Part shown: in pieces, positions 1 to 10,214 of the stretch
Layout of the letters: every line of letters begins with the position of its first letter
Position numbering within the stretch: the first letter of the stretch is position 1
NCBI GenBank assembly: GCA_028281495.1
Contig: JANQJU010000020.1
Coordinates: forward strand, 62,001-126,000
DNA: 64,000 nucleotides
Direction: 5' to 3'
From: SAR324 cluster bacterium
GTDB lineage: Bacteria > SAR324 > NAC60-12
Notes under the pieces: generated by a model
Told to the model about the DNA's origin: nothing
Seen by the model: the letters and a program-made list of their open reading frames with translations, nothing else
Databases searched by the model: none
Position numbers and translations under genes: made by a program

Positions 1-96
1 CACTTCTGCGGCCGTGGAGCTGACAACAAAAGTATTGCTGTAGACTCCATGCGCAACTTGGCTATCCACTTGAATTTCCAATTTTTGATCACTCAT
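1..96 (-). CDS. DUF3467-family small protein (5' part only)
   Basis: Runs off the left edge; only the first 32 codons are present. The start is ATG at 96, with AGGAG at 106-110 nine bases upstream. The protein opens MSDQKLEIQVDSQVAHGVYS and continues into a hydrophobic strand. This is the usual opening of DUF3467 proteins, which are short cytoplasmic proteins of unknown function. The gene lies 71 bases downstream of ligA on the same strand, so the two could be cotranscribed. Recognition rests on the N-terminal pattern only, since the conserved C-terminal half is outside the window. Confidence 0.6.
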   Translation of the reverse strand, partial: MSDQKLEIQVDSQVAHGVYSNTFVVSSTAAEV

Positions 97-167
97 TTTT
101 GTATTCTCCTTTTGGTTGTATACGTTTGGAAATCATACTTGAGACCACACCTCGATCACCTCAAGTC

Positions 168-2171
<2,004 letters not shown>

Positions 2172-2178
2172 TTACGCA

Positions 2179-2445
2179 ATGCTTAACAATCCGCCCAACA
2201 AAGTCAATACTATGATTGCTCTCATGCCGCATGCCATCAGCCATCCGATAGAAATCAGTGAGGACGAATATGCCCAACTCGTGCGCCTGAAACAATATGG
2301 CTGGAGTGTGTGTCAAACGGAAAGGGAGTGGCTCGTCAAACTCCATTATTTGCGACAAGGTCTCAAAGAGGGAAAAATTGATGAGACCACCTTTCAACAA
2401 CGTGAAACCGCATTGGTTCTGAATTGGTTGCGCAAAGACATTTAA
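2179..2445 (+). CDS. Small hypothetical protein
   Basis: An 88-residue protein of unrecognised family. It is mixed-charge and helix-prone, with a possible coiled segment (YLRQGLKEGKIDETTFQQRE) in its second half, and has no signal peptide or membrane segment. No convincing ribosome site is seen. Starts at 2212 (MIALMPH) and 2224 are alternatives that would give about 77 or 73 aa. The gene is divergent from ligA, with only 25 bases between the starts. The reading frame is open and coding-like, but function cannot be assigned. Confidence 0.5.
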   Translation: MLNNPPNKVNTMIALMPHAISHPIEISEDEYAQLVRLKQYGWSVCQTEREWLVKLHYLRQGLKEGKIDETTFQQRETALVLNWLRKDI

Positions 2446-2637
2446 TAGCGAGGCTTTATCCAATCCTAACAAAACGCAAACATATACCTACTTGATTTGT
2501 TGTTATTTTGTTTTTATTATATTGGCTCTTTGTTTATTTCCCTGCTTTAAGTTTCTTTGTTTTAAATCGATGCTGCGAATGTTGTTAGCACTCAAGACCC
2601 TTACACAAAAAGCATAACTCTCAATTGGAGGACAGTC

Positions 2638-3870
2638 ATGAGAATATGGAACAAATTAGGAAAGATCGGTTTGGTTGGTTTGATCGCTATGGCCCCCATG
2701 TCATTGCAGGCAGCAGATGGCGTGACCGATAGTACCATTACTTTCGGTTCAGTTTTGGCTTTAAAAGGGAAAGCACAAGGCTTAGGCCAAGGCATGAAAG
2801 CAGGTTTGGACGCGGCCTTCAAAGGACAAAAGATCCAGGGCCGTTCCATTCAAGTCAAATACGAAAACGATTTTTATGAACCCCCCAAAGCGATTGAAGG
2901 GACCAAAAAGCTCGTGAATGAAGGGATCTTCCTCATGATCGGAAATGTGGGAACCCCTACGGCAAGTGTCACGCTACCTGTTCTTGCGGAAGCGAGCGTG
3001 CCGGCAGTTGGTTTTTTTACAGGTGCGGGTCTGTTGCGTCCTGCTCCCGGACCGATTGCGAACTTCCGCGCTAGCTACATTCAAGAGACAGCCGCGGTAA
3101 TCGATGCAGCAATTGCCAACGGTTTATCTCCCACGCAGGTGTGTGCTTATGTACAAAACGACTCCTATGGAATGGCAGGCTTGACCGGAGTAAAAATTGC
3201 CATGCAACGTGCCAATGCTCCCCAGGCCATGCTGGATGCTTACGACAAGCTCCTCGGTATGAGTGGAAAAAACCCCCCTCGTAATAATGTAGGCCCGGTT
3301 GGAGTGTATACCCGAAATACAACCAAGGTGATTCCCGGCTACAATTCGCTAAAAAAATGGGAAAAAACGAGTGGCAATCAATGTAAGCTGGTTGTGACAG
3401 TAGGCGCTTATGTCAACATTGCCCACTTTGCGCGTAATGCGAAGGCTAAAAATGAAAAGTGGATTATCTCTGCTGTTTCCTTCACAGGAGCCGACAATTT
3501 CCGTAATGACTTAGAAAAATATAAAGCAACCGAACGCATTATCATGACCCAAGTGGTTCCCCTGCTCGATTCCGATTTGGCTATTGTGCAGGAAGCCCGA
3601 CAAGCCTTGGGCAAACAATTCGGCTTCGTATCTTTAGAAGGCTATATTGTTGGAAAAATGACGCTCCAACTGTTTGCAGGAATTCAAGGGGATTTGACAC
3701 GAGACAACTTCATGACTCAAGTCAAGCAGGCTAAGTTTGACCTGGGTGGACTGCAAATTGATTTCACTGAAAACGGTTACCAAGGATCCAATGTCGTTCT
3801 CCCCAGTTACCTGACTTCAGACGGTTATAAACTGGTAGATGCCTCGGCCTGGAAAACAATGCTGCAATAA
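2638..3870 (+). CDS. Periplasmic substrate-binding protein, branched-chain amino acid/amide ABC type
   Basis: A 410-aa type I periplasmic binding protein (Peripla_BP_6 / LivJ-like) that would capture a small solute for an ABC importer. A signal peptide spans residues 1-25 and ends SLQA. The first lobe begins with the typical ITFGSVLALKGKAQGLG strand and loop, and later shows the family pattern around YENDFYEPPKAIEG and GNVGTPT. GGAGG at 2628-2632 sets the start. No permease or ATPase genes are adjacent, so it is an orphan receptor or works with a transporter elsewhere. Related proteins also act as receptor ligand-binding subunits for signalling, so the ligand and partner are unknown. Confidence 0.88.
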   Translation: MRIWNKLGKIGLVGLIAMAPMSLQAADGVTDSTITFGSVLALKGKAQGLGQGMKAGLDAAFKGQKIQGRSIQVKYENDFYEPPKAIEGTKKLVNEGIFLMIGNVGTPTASVTLPVLAEASVPAVGFFTGAGLLRPAPGPIANFRASYIQETAAVIDAAIANGLSPTQVCAYVQNDSYGMAGLTGVKIAMQRANAPQAMLDAYDKLLGMSGKNPPRNNVGPVGVYTRNTTKVIPGYNSLKKWEKTSGNQCKLVVTVGAYVNIAHFARNAKAKNEKWIISAVSFTGADNFRNDLEKYKATERIIMTQVVPLLDSDLAIVQEARQALGKQFGFVSLEGYIVGKMTLQLFAGIQGDLTRDNFMTQVKQAKFDLGGLQIDFTENGYQGSNVVLPSYLTSDGYKLVDASAWKTMLQ

Positions 3871-3890
3871 AACCGCCCCCTGAGACAAAT

Positions 3891-4757
3891 TCACCTCTTG
3901 GAAGCCTGTGATTCACTGGCTTCCTTTCCATCCACTTCTCCGTTCTCACTCTTATCCACTTCTCCGTTTTCACTCTCATCCACTTCAACACCTGTTGGGC
4001 TTAATCCGTTCCTGCTCTGTAATGAAGGTTGTGTTAAATTTTGCCCTTCTTGAAGATAAATGATCAGTTCACGGGCTAACGTTGCCCACTGATCCGTCTC
4101 CTTCAAACTCAATTGAAACTCTTGAAACCGAGAAAGTGGAGCAAGTGCTTTTTTTTGAGGCACCATAAATGAGATTTGCGGGATAAAATAACTTTCCTGA
4201 GTGAACACTCCAAGCCACGTAAAAAACTCCAAACCGAGAGTGTATGGTTCCGCAACGCTGATTTGTTGCATCTGTTGCAAATAATATTGGGCAATCAATT
4301 CCAGTTCCTCAGAATGAGGTCCTTCTTTCTCTGTACTCATTCGTCGCAACAGATGGTTTTCCTGAGTCACTACAAAAATAATATAGTCTTGCCAGGACCC
4401 ATTTCCTCGCCACTCAGAATTTTGGGCATTTCTTGCCCACTCTCCTAAGTTTTCATAAAATTTATAATACTCTTTTAAAATTCCCTGTGAGTCCCTTTTT
4501 TGTTGGGAATTCCAAGTTCTAACACTTTTTTGGACCTGGTGAATTTTTCCTTCTTTAAGCTGTCCCCAACAAAAAAGCAGAAATTCTTCAATCCCTTCAA
4601 AGAACTGAATATAGTGGCACCCTGGTGAATGCAAAAGCCACTCGTTGTAGAATGGTAGTTCATGGGCTATATCTAAAACCGGCATGACTACCTGGAGCAT
4701 GCTGGAGATCTGTTCCTGCAACGTTTCACGAGGATTGGATGAAGTCGAATTGGACAT
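3891..4757 (-). CDS. Hypothetical protein with acidic SENGEVD repeat tail
   Basis: A 288-aa protein not recognised as a family member. The first 235 residues are rich in aromatic and helical residues, with no signal peptide or clear membrane span, so it is probably cytoplasmic. The C-terminus carries tandem 8-residue units (EVDESENG, EVDKSENG, EVDGKEAS), encoded by 24-bp direct repeats near 3930-3990. It is convergent with the binding-protein gene, with 20 bases between the stops. An AT-rich gap of about 330 bases lies upstream. Function unknown. Confidence 0.65.
   Translation of the reverse strand: MSNSTSSNPRETLQEQISSMLQVVMPVLDIAHELPFYNEWLLHSPGCHYIQFFEGIEEFLLFCWGQLKEGKIHQVQKSVRTWNSQQKRDSQGILKEYYKFYENLGEWARNAQNSEWRGNGSWQDYIIFVVTQENHLLRRMSTEKEGPHSEELELIAQYYLQQMQQISVAEPYTLGLEFFTWLGVFTQESYFIPQISFMVPQKKALAPLSRFQEFQLSLKETDQWATLARELIIYLQEGQNLTQPSLQSRNGLSPTGVEVDESENGEVDKSENGEVDGKEASESQASKR
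3931..3992 (-). repeat. 24-bp in-frame tandem repeat (SENGEVD tail)
   Basis: About two and a half copies of a 24-base unit, read on the minus strand as GTGGATgagAGTGAAAACGG and close variants. Each encodes one E/G-V-D-x-S-E-N-G octad at the C-terminus of the hypothetical protein. Copies differ at a few bases. The period is a multiple of three, so copy-number change would keep the frame. Confidence 0.7.
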
Positions 4758-5085
4758 GTGGCATTAGAGTTCTGAGAATGATCTAAAAAAATATTTTTAA
4801 AATTAAAAATTGTATGATATTAAAAATTTCTCCTCAATCTTTCGTAGTTTCTAATTCGTTCGGTTACTGCGGATATGAAATGGAGAACTGATATTTTATT
4901 TTTACCTCAACCTTTTCTTTCAATGAAGAATAGCGTTTTGATGGACCACAACCAACAATACATTTCCTAAATTGTTGCAATCATCTGTCCAACTGCGGTT
5001 CGCCCCATCACCATTCCTCGGTATGATGAGGATAGCTGCATAGCATTGTTTCATAACTCAATATTAAAATATTAAGGAGAAAATC
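4758..5085. other. AT-rich divergent intergenic region
   Basis: A 328-bp gap between two divergent genes, strongly AT-rich near 4785-4830. It presumably holds promoters for both sides. No ORF with a ribosome site, no strong dyad and no repeat was found. The only clear signal is the AAGGAG ribosome site at the right end, serving the ComEA-like gene. Confidence 0.5.
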
Positions 5086-5439
5086 ATGAAGAAGCACTCA
5101 AGTGAAAAAGCAGTGAAAAAATGCACATTGGTCTTTGCTTTCATTGGGGGACTCTTATTCTTGTGGGGGCCTTCAATAGGATATGCACAGCAGGCAAATC
5201 AAGAATCCAGCAGGACAATTGCTGAAGTAGAGATGCCAAAAATTGACATCAATACCGCAGACGCCGACACTCTACAAACCCTTCCCGGAGTGGGCAAAAC
5301 CATTGCTCAAAGGATTATTGAAGGCCGCCCATATGCCACCATAGAAGATTTGCTCCAAGTGAATGGCATTGGAGAGAAAAAATTGGAAAGCTTGCGTGAA
5401 ATGATCCAGCTTTCTCCAACAAAAAAGAAAAAAAGCTGA
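5086..5439 (+). CDS. ComEA-like helix-hairpin-helix protein, exported
   Basis: A 117-aa protein with a basic N-terminus, a hydrophobic stretch (residues 14-30) and a likely signal cleavage after GYA (residue 34). The mature part is a ComEA-type helix-hairpin-helix domain at residues 52-108: IDINTADADTLQTLPGVG, then a second hairpin VNGIGEKKL. Proteins of this type bind DNA without sequence specificity, and in transformable bacteria they hold incoming DNA in the periplasm. It has a lysine-rich tail (KKKK). AAGGAG lies just upstream of the start. No other competence genes are in the window, so a role in DNA uptake is inference. Confidence 0.88.
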   Translation: MKKHSSEKAVKKCTLVFAFIGGLLFLWGPSIGYAQQANQESSRTIAEVEMPKIDINTADADTLQTLPGVGKTIAQRIIEGRPYATIEDLLQVNGIGEKKLESLREMIQLSPTKKKKS

Positions 5440-5569
5440 TGCAAATAGGGAATGTACAATTTCTTGCTACGAAAGGAGACTATAGAGCTTCAGGCGAGAA
5501 TGAAAAAACGTTTTGGATGGAAGGATAGACAGGAAGAGTAAAAGAAGAAATAAAACCTCAATCTTCCAG

Positions 5570-5591
5570 AAAGGGCTGTCACCAGCCCTTT
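5570..5591. terminator. Bidirectional hairpin terminator
   Basis: Perfect 9-bp stem AAAGGGCTG / CAGCCCTTT with a four-base TCAC loop, between the convergent ComEA-like and NPC-repeat cytochrome genes. A-rich sequence lies on the left and T-rich sequence (GGGTTTTCTC) on the right, so it could serve both directions. Confidence 0.8.
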
Positions 5592-5625
5592 CAAGGGTTT
5601 TCTCTTGAAACAAAATCGACAAGTT

Positions 5626-6477
5626 CTATTTACGCATTGACTGCACGTAGGCATTCAGTGCCTGAAGACGATTGTCATCCCAAGAAAACGCCGTTGATTT
5701 CATTGGCTTGACCATACAGATTTGAATCATTTGATCCAAAGTGATCACCCCACCTCCCATTGCTACATGATGAGGCCAAGGCTTCGACTTGGTCAAATCC
5801 AACTTCCCCTTGGAATACTGATTGTGACAGGTTGCACAAGCAATCTTTCCATTGCTGCTCAAACTCTTACTGGCGAACAAGTCTTTTCCAGCATCCGTAG
5901 CAGCTCCCTGTGACTTGTAGGGAGACATTTTATATGCAGACTTTCCTGCACATGGGTTGCAGGGATTGCAAGGATTGCAGGGATTGCAGGGATTGCAGGG
6001 ATTGCAGGGATTGCAGGGATTGCAGGGGTTACATGGGTTGCAAGGATTGCAGGGATTACATGGATTGCACGGGTTACATGGATTGCACGGGTTACATGGG
6101 TTGCAAGGATTTGCTGCCCGCTTTTTCGCGCAAGGATTACAGGGGTTGCAAGGATTGCAGGGATTGCACGGGTTACATGGATTACATGGGTTGCAAGGAT
6201 TGCACGGATTACACGGGTTACATGGATTGCACGGGTTACAAGGATTCTTTGCTTTGCAAGGATTGCACGGGTTACATGGATTGCAAGGATTGCAAGGATT
6301 ACATGGGTTGCAAGGATTGCATGGATTGCACGGGTTACATGGATTGCACGGGTTACATGGATTGGATTGTTGTGACGGCTCAGCTCCACTTGAAGCAGGA
6401 ACGCAACCCGAAACAAACCATAATGCGGCGACGGTCAGTAAGACACTTGCCAACATTTTGACTTTTGCTCGATTCAT
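5626..6477 (-). CDS. Lipoprotein c-type cytochrome with 43 Asn-Pro-Cys repeats
   Basis: A 283-aa protein in three parts. Residues 1-25 form a lipoprotein signal ending in the lipobox VSGC (Cys25 lipidated). Residues 39-176 are almost pure (Asn-Pro-Cys)n in blocks of 12, 13 and 18 units separated by KAK and AKKRAA, giving 43 repeat cysteines. Residues 177-283 form a small cytochrome c domain with heme motif CATCH (Cys214, Cys217, His218) and a probable axial Met259 in VKPM. Repeat codons vary synonymously (CCT/CCA/CCG, TGC/TGT), which suggests the peptide itself is maintained. AAGGAG precedes the start. The protein would be membrane-anchored and face the periplasm or cell surface. The role of the cysteine tract (metal binding, tethering or disulfide network) is unknown. 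Confidence 0.9.
   Translation of the reverse strand: MNRAKVKMLASVLLTVAALWFVSGCVPASSGAEPSQQSNPCNPCNPCNPCNPCNPCNPCNPCNPCNPCNPCNPCKAKNPCNPCNPCNPCNPCNPCNPCNPCNPCNPCNPCNPCNPCAKKRAANPCNPCNPCNPCNPCNPCNPCNPCNPCNPCNPCNPCNPCNPCNPCNPCNPCNPCAGKSAYKMSPYKSQGAATDAGKDLFASKSLSSNGKIACATCHNQYSKGKLDLTKSKPWPHHVAMGGGVITLDQMIQICMVKPMKSTAFSWDDNRLQALNAYVQSMRK
5950..6363 (-). repeat. 9-bp coding repeat array (NPC)n
   Basis: Forty-three 9-base units encoding Asn-Pro-Cys: 18 at 5950-6111, 13 at 6130-6246 and 12 at 6256-6363, interrupted by 18-base and 9-base spacers. The plus strand reads as GCAAGGATT-like units. Third-position differences between units show this is not a simple recent slippage product, although blocks of identical units near 5960-6020 suggest some recent expansion. 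Confidence 0.95.
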
Positions 6478-6786
6478 GACTCTCTCCTTAACTAATTAAA
6501 GTTCGATAAATAGCATCAAAAGTCGTGACATCTCCTCAGTCTGTCACTACTTTTCTTACCTAAAAACGTGATCAATTTCCCACCTTTCAGCTATGACAAT
6601 AACCGGCAAATTTGGGTGGGTTTATCACACACCCAAGTAGGCTCGTTTTAGGGTTTCTTACAAGTTTTTTCATGGAATAATAGAATTTTAACTCCCTAAA
6701 CCCAGAGTAAGATTTGTGCCTTCTTAGCGACTAGAGAGATGTTTCCAAGTATCCCTGTTTTGAGTTTTAATTATTGGAGTTGACCT
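6478..6786. other. Divergent intergenic region with a TTGGGTG/CACCCAA dyad
   Basis: A 309-bp gap between the divergent NPC-cytochrome and anti-sigma-like genes. It contains one clear inverted repeat, TTGGGTG at 6612-6618 and CACCCAA at 6630-6636 with an 11-base spacer, which could be an operator. Ribosome sites for both flanking genes lie at the ends. No ORF was found. Confidence 0.45.
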
Positions 6787-7050
6787 GTGAAATGGATGCC
6801 CTCTTGTAAAGAAACAGCCCAACTGTTTTCGGATTCGCTAGACCGCGAACTGCCTTGGTTGCAAAAGGCTGTATTAAAAATGCACCTGAGCATGTGTCAG
6901 CAGTGCAAGGCTTATACACAACAACTCTTGCAGCTTCGTGAAACTTTCCAACATTTGGGGCACCACTCGCAAGAAGACACACCTCCTCTGCCAGAATCAA
7001 CCCGGAGAAAAATTCTGGATGCGGTGAAAGCTGAGAAAGGAAGCTTGTAA
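6787..7050 (+). CDS. Anti-sigma-like zinc-finger (zf-HC2) protein
   Basis: An 87-aa protein with the zf-HC2 pattern: Cys7, then His33-x3-Cys37-x2-Cys40 (HLSMCQQC). This is the zinc-binding fold used by anti-sigma factors to hold extracytoplasmic-function sigma factors. A GTG start at 6787 is supported by GGAG at 6776-6779, seven bases upstream; ATG at 6796 is the alternative. There is no membrane segment, so it would be a soluble cytoplasmic sensor. No ECF sigma gene lies beside it, which is unusual. It is convergent with the M48 protease gene. Confidence 0.75.
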   Translation: MKWMPSCKETAQLFSDSLDRELPWLQKAVLKMHLSMCQQCKAYTQQLLQLRETFQHLGHHSQEDTPPLPESTRRKILDAVKAEKGSL

Positions 7051-7069
7051 ATAGGAGGTTCTAGGATGG

Positions 7070-8839
7070 TTACTGAAGTGGAGATTCGATTGCCTTGCGG
7101 AATTCTATTAATCGGTCTTCATAGTATTTGAGATTCGCTCCGAACCCCACTCCTTTTTGTTGTTGAGCCAGTGAGAGCGCTTGTTGCGCTGCATTAAACG
7201 CTTCTTGCGTATCGCCCACCTTATAATAGCTTTCTGCTAGTGTATCCCAAATGTATGCTGACTCACTTTCCTGTTCAATGGCACGCTGAACCAAACTCAA
7301 TGATTCTTCAACCTTGTCCGGTTGATGAGCATACTCTTTGACTAGTAGCCAGGCTAAGTTATTGAGCACAAAGGCGACATTAGGATCCACTGAGAGCACT
7401 TGGCGGTACAATTTTTCTGCTTGATCGAATTCTTTTTTGTCGTGATACCAAGTCGCCTTCCTTCCAATGCTGTCCAGCACGTCAGGTTGTGCTGCCATCA
7501 CTTCTTCCAAATTGAAGAACCCGGAAGCCATTTCAAACACTTGGGTTTGCGCTTGTGGAGAATAGGCATAGAGGTTTCCGGCAACCAATGCAGCGATTAG
7601 TGCAATGCACGCGACCTTGATACGAAACACTCGACGGTGATGATGACTGATCTGCTCTGGAGAGAGATCACATTCCGCCAAAAATTGCACCCGCTGCTGA
7701 ATACCATAGTGATGCCAATTGTCCTCTTCAGGATTGATTCCATTTAACCAACCGACCTTAAGCAATGCGCGGCGAATGGGTTGCAGCCCAACCCGTTCGA
7801 GCGAATTACAATCGGCTTGGCGTTCGAAATTCCGACTGAGAAAACCTAAGGCCACTCTCAAAAAGAAGATGAACCCCAGGAGCATCATTCCACCAGCAAT
7901 CCAACGTGCCTGATCCGCGCCGATCCAGATACGGAGGGTTTCCAAAGGGGAGACTGCTAAGATCAGCATTAATACTAAAATCAAAAAGCTAATGACAAAA
8001 AATGGCAGATGATGACGCCGGATATGCCCTGCTTCGTGTGCAATCACCGCACGGAGTTCTTCTGGAGTTAAGCTGAGAATCAAATGTTCACTGATCAATA
8101 AGTAACGGAAACCGGGAAATACTCCAATCACTCCAGCTGTGGCCGTAGAGATGATATGTTCCGGCCAGGATAAAATGCGAACCACTGAAACCCCGTTAGC
8201 CGTTAGTTCTTCTGCAATAATTTGCTTGGCGTCTGCCGATTCCAGTTCTTTCGCTCCCCAACTGGCAACCATCACAAACGGACTGGCTGCCAACATGATC
8301 GCCATCACAGCAAACCAGGAGACCAGCGTCCATTCCCAAGATTCTAAAGAGGGCAAGACGATTTGGAAAATTTGTAGAATTCCCGACAGAAAGATCACGA
8401 CAATGACAAATGGAAGCTGGAGCCTCAAATGATAGGAAACGGTTCGCAGTTTTTCCTGCATACCGCGCCAAGTGAGCGGATCAATCCGATCTAAACAGAA
8501 CGAATCCCCCAGCCAATACACTAATACTAAAGTCAATGTACTTAGCTCAGAAGCCACAAGGGGGTGAAATCGGGATTGCAATTGCAAGTCGATGGCCCAC
8601 GAATAGATCATGAATACCCATCCTGCCATCATAATGGCCCGCCGTGGTCCAAAACGGATAGGCTGGCGGCTTCCTATATATCGGGAAGAAATTTGTCCCA
8701 CAAGGAGGCTCAACATCCCAAACGCCACAAAGAACTTTTCAGGAGATAAAGCCGTGAACATTTCGGGCCGGCTGGTCTCTTGCCCTAATAAGCTGAGGAC
8801 AATCAAGGCGACCATGAGGGGTAGGAATGGGATGAACAT
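7070..8839 (-). CDS. M48-family membrane metalloprotease with C-terminal TPR repeats
   Basis: A 589-aa protein. Residues 1-210 hold several hydrophobic segments. The catalytic zinc motif HEAGH lies near residue 268 with a downstream Glu in FERQAD near residue 337, the HtpX/Ste24 (peptidase M48) arrangement, and further membrane spans flank it. The C-terminal 130 residues contain TPR-like helices (YRQVLSVDPNVAFVLNNLAW and related). Such proteases degrade or process membrane and exported proteins, with TPRs giving a partner-binding surface. The start ATG at 8839 has only a weak ribosome site. It is divergent from the TraB-family gene, across a gap with paired operator-like dyads. Confidence 0.85.
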   Translation of the reverse strand: MFIPFLPLMVALIVLSLLGQETSRPEMFTALSPEKFFVAFGMLSLLVGQISSRYIGSRQPIRFGPRRAIMMAGWVFMIYSWAIDLQLQSRFHPLVASELSTLTLVLVYWLGDSFCLDRIDPLTWRGMQEKLRTVSYHLRLQLPFVIVVIFLSGILQIFQIVLPSLESWEWTLVSWFAVMAIMLAASPFVMVASWGAKELESADAKQIIAEELTANGVSVVRILSWPEHIISTATAGVIGVFPGFRYLLISEHLILSLTPEELRAVIAHEAGHIRRHHLPFFVISFLILVLMLILAVSPLETLRIWIGADQARWIAGGMMLLGFIFFLRVALGFLSRNFERQADCNSLERVGLQPIRRALLKVGWLNGINPEEDNWHHYGIQQRVQFLAECDLSPEQISHHHRRVFRIKVACIALIAALVAGNLYAYSPQAQTQVFEMASGFFNLEEVMAAQPDVLDSIGRKATWYHDKKEFDQAEKLYRQVLSVDPNVAFVLNNLAWLLVKEYAHQPDKVEESLSLVQRAIEQESESAYIWDTLAESYYKVGDTQEAFNAAQQALSLAQQQKGVGFGANLKYYEDRLIEFRKAIESPLQ

Positions 8840-8921
8840 GGTAGGTATCGGATATTGTTTAGCAAATTTTAGTGGTTTTCGTTATAAAAGAAGATTTGTC
8901 TCTTATTCATAGAAACACACA

Positions 8922-8962
8922 AGTTGAAACCGTTCAACTCCACTAGTTGAAACCGTTCAACT
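8922..8962. promoter_or_regulatory. Two tandem 18-bp dyads in a divergent promoter region
   Basis: The palindrome AGTTGAAACCGTTCAACT (7-bp arms around ACCG) occurs identically at 8922-8939 and 8945-8962, 23 bases apart and so on roughly the same helical face. It lies between the divergent M48 protease and TraB-family genes, 83-106 bases from the first start and 92-115 from the second. A dimeric repressor or activator site is likely, but the regulator is unknown. Confidence 0.6.
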
Positions 8963-9053
8963 CAACTGAAGGAAACCCTCCATTTGGCCGCATCGCTTCG
9001 ATCATGTCGTCATACCTAAGGCACACCTTCATCTCACGCATTTACAGGAACTT

Positions 9054-10214
9054 ATGAGCTACTCGGAAAACGTCCACTATCTCCAATTAGGAGAGAAAGA
9101 ACTCTATCTCATCGGCACTGCCCACATTTCCCAAGAAAGCATTGAAGAAGTGATTCATGTGATCGAAACTGAAAATCCGGATACTGTGTGTGTGGAACTT
9201 TGTGCGTCTCGTTACGAATCGCTATCCAGTAAAGAACGCTGGCAGAGCATGAACATCTTCAAGGTCATTCGTGAACAAAAAACCTTTCTCTTACTAGCCA
9301 ATCTCATTTTAGCTTCCTTCCAAAAAAAGTTAGGAGAGAAACTTGGAGTTCAACCAGGGAAGGAAATGCTGGAGGCTATCGACTCAGCCAAAAAAATAAA
9401 CGCCGAAGTGGTTCTTGCTGACCGCGATATTCAAACCACCCTTCGTAAAACATGGCGATCTCTTCCGTTTCGAGAAAAATGGAACGTGATGTCACAACTG
9501 ATGATGAGCATGTTTGTTTCTGAAGAGATCAGCAAAGAAGACATCGAAAAAATGAAAACACAGGATGTCCTTTCCGAAGCACTTGAGATATTTGCCAACC
9601 AATCTCCTATGATGAAACGGACCTTGATTGACGAACGAGATCAATATTTAGCAGAAAAAATCCGCACCGCCCCAGGTAATAAAATTGTTGCTGTCGTCGG
9701 TGCTGGCCACGTTCCGGGTATTCGCAAGGAACTATTCAAAGAGAATGATCTGAATGAACTGAACCGAGTTCCTCCTCCCAAGCCATGGGGAAAATTCATC
9801 AAATGGGGCATTCCACTCGTGATCCTGGGAATCATTCTCTACGGTTTTTCCGCATCCAGTGCGGAAGTGAGCATAGAAATGATCAAACGATGGGTATTGA
9901 TCAATGGAACCCTGTCTGCCATTGGGGCCGCTATTGCCTTTGGACACCCCTTCACTATTGTCTCAGCATTCATTGCAGCCCCCATTACATCTCTCAATCC
10001 CACGATTGCTGCCGGATGGGTAGCTGGTTTGGTGGAAGCCACCGTTCATAAACCGCAAGTTCGAGATTTTGAACGCCTTTCCACGGATATCAGTGAAGTT
10101 TCCGGATTTTGGAAAAACAAAATCACACGTATTTTGCTTGTCGTGATTTTTGCCAACCTGGGCAGCTTTGTCGGAACGTTTGTCGGAGGTGCTGCTATTG
10201 TGGAACTACTGTGA
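9054..10214 (+). CDS. TraB/GumN-family membrane protein
   Basis: A 386-aa member of the TraB (pheromone shutdown) family. The N-terminal domain has the conserved GTAHISQES motif (residues 21-29) and a partner VVGAGHVPGI motif near residue 216; these histidines are family hallmarks and a metalloprotease-like activity has been proposed. The C-terminal 140 residues form about four membrane helices. AGGAA lies 6-10 bases before the ATG. Its 3' end overlaps the convergent LytTR regulator gene by nine bases. The biological role of bacterial TraB proteins is not settled. Confidence 0.85.
   Translation: MSYSENVHYLQLGEKELYLIGTAHISQESIEEVIHVIETENPDTVCVELCASRYESLSSKERWQSMNIFKVIREQKTFLLLANLILASFQKKLGEKLGVQPGKEMLEAIDSAKKINAEVVLADRDIQTTLRKTWRSLPFREKWNVMSQLMMSMFVSEEISKEDIEKMKTQDVLSEALEIFANQSPMMKRTLIDERDQYLAEKIRTAPGNKIVAVVGAGHVPGIRKELFKENDLNELNRVPPPKPWGKFIKWGIPLVILGIILYGFSASSAEVSIEMIKRWVLINGTLSAIGAAIAFGHPFTIVSAFIAAPITSLNPTIAAGWVAGLVEATVHKPQVRDFERLSTDISEVSGFWKNKITRILLVVIFANLGSFVGTFVGGAAIVELL

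Noticed and set aside
5086..5439. Firm assignment as a competence protein
   Set aside because: Helix-hairpin-helix exported proteins occur in non-transformable bacteria, and no comEC or pilus gene is in the window.
5859..6499. Long open frames on both strands (about 180-185 codons) over the NPC repeat
   Set aside because: They are by-products of a 9-base repeat lacking stop codons in several frames. Only the minus-strand NPC frame has a ribosome site, a lipoprotein signal and a heme-binding domain.
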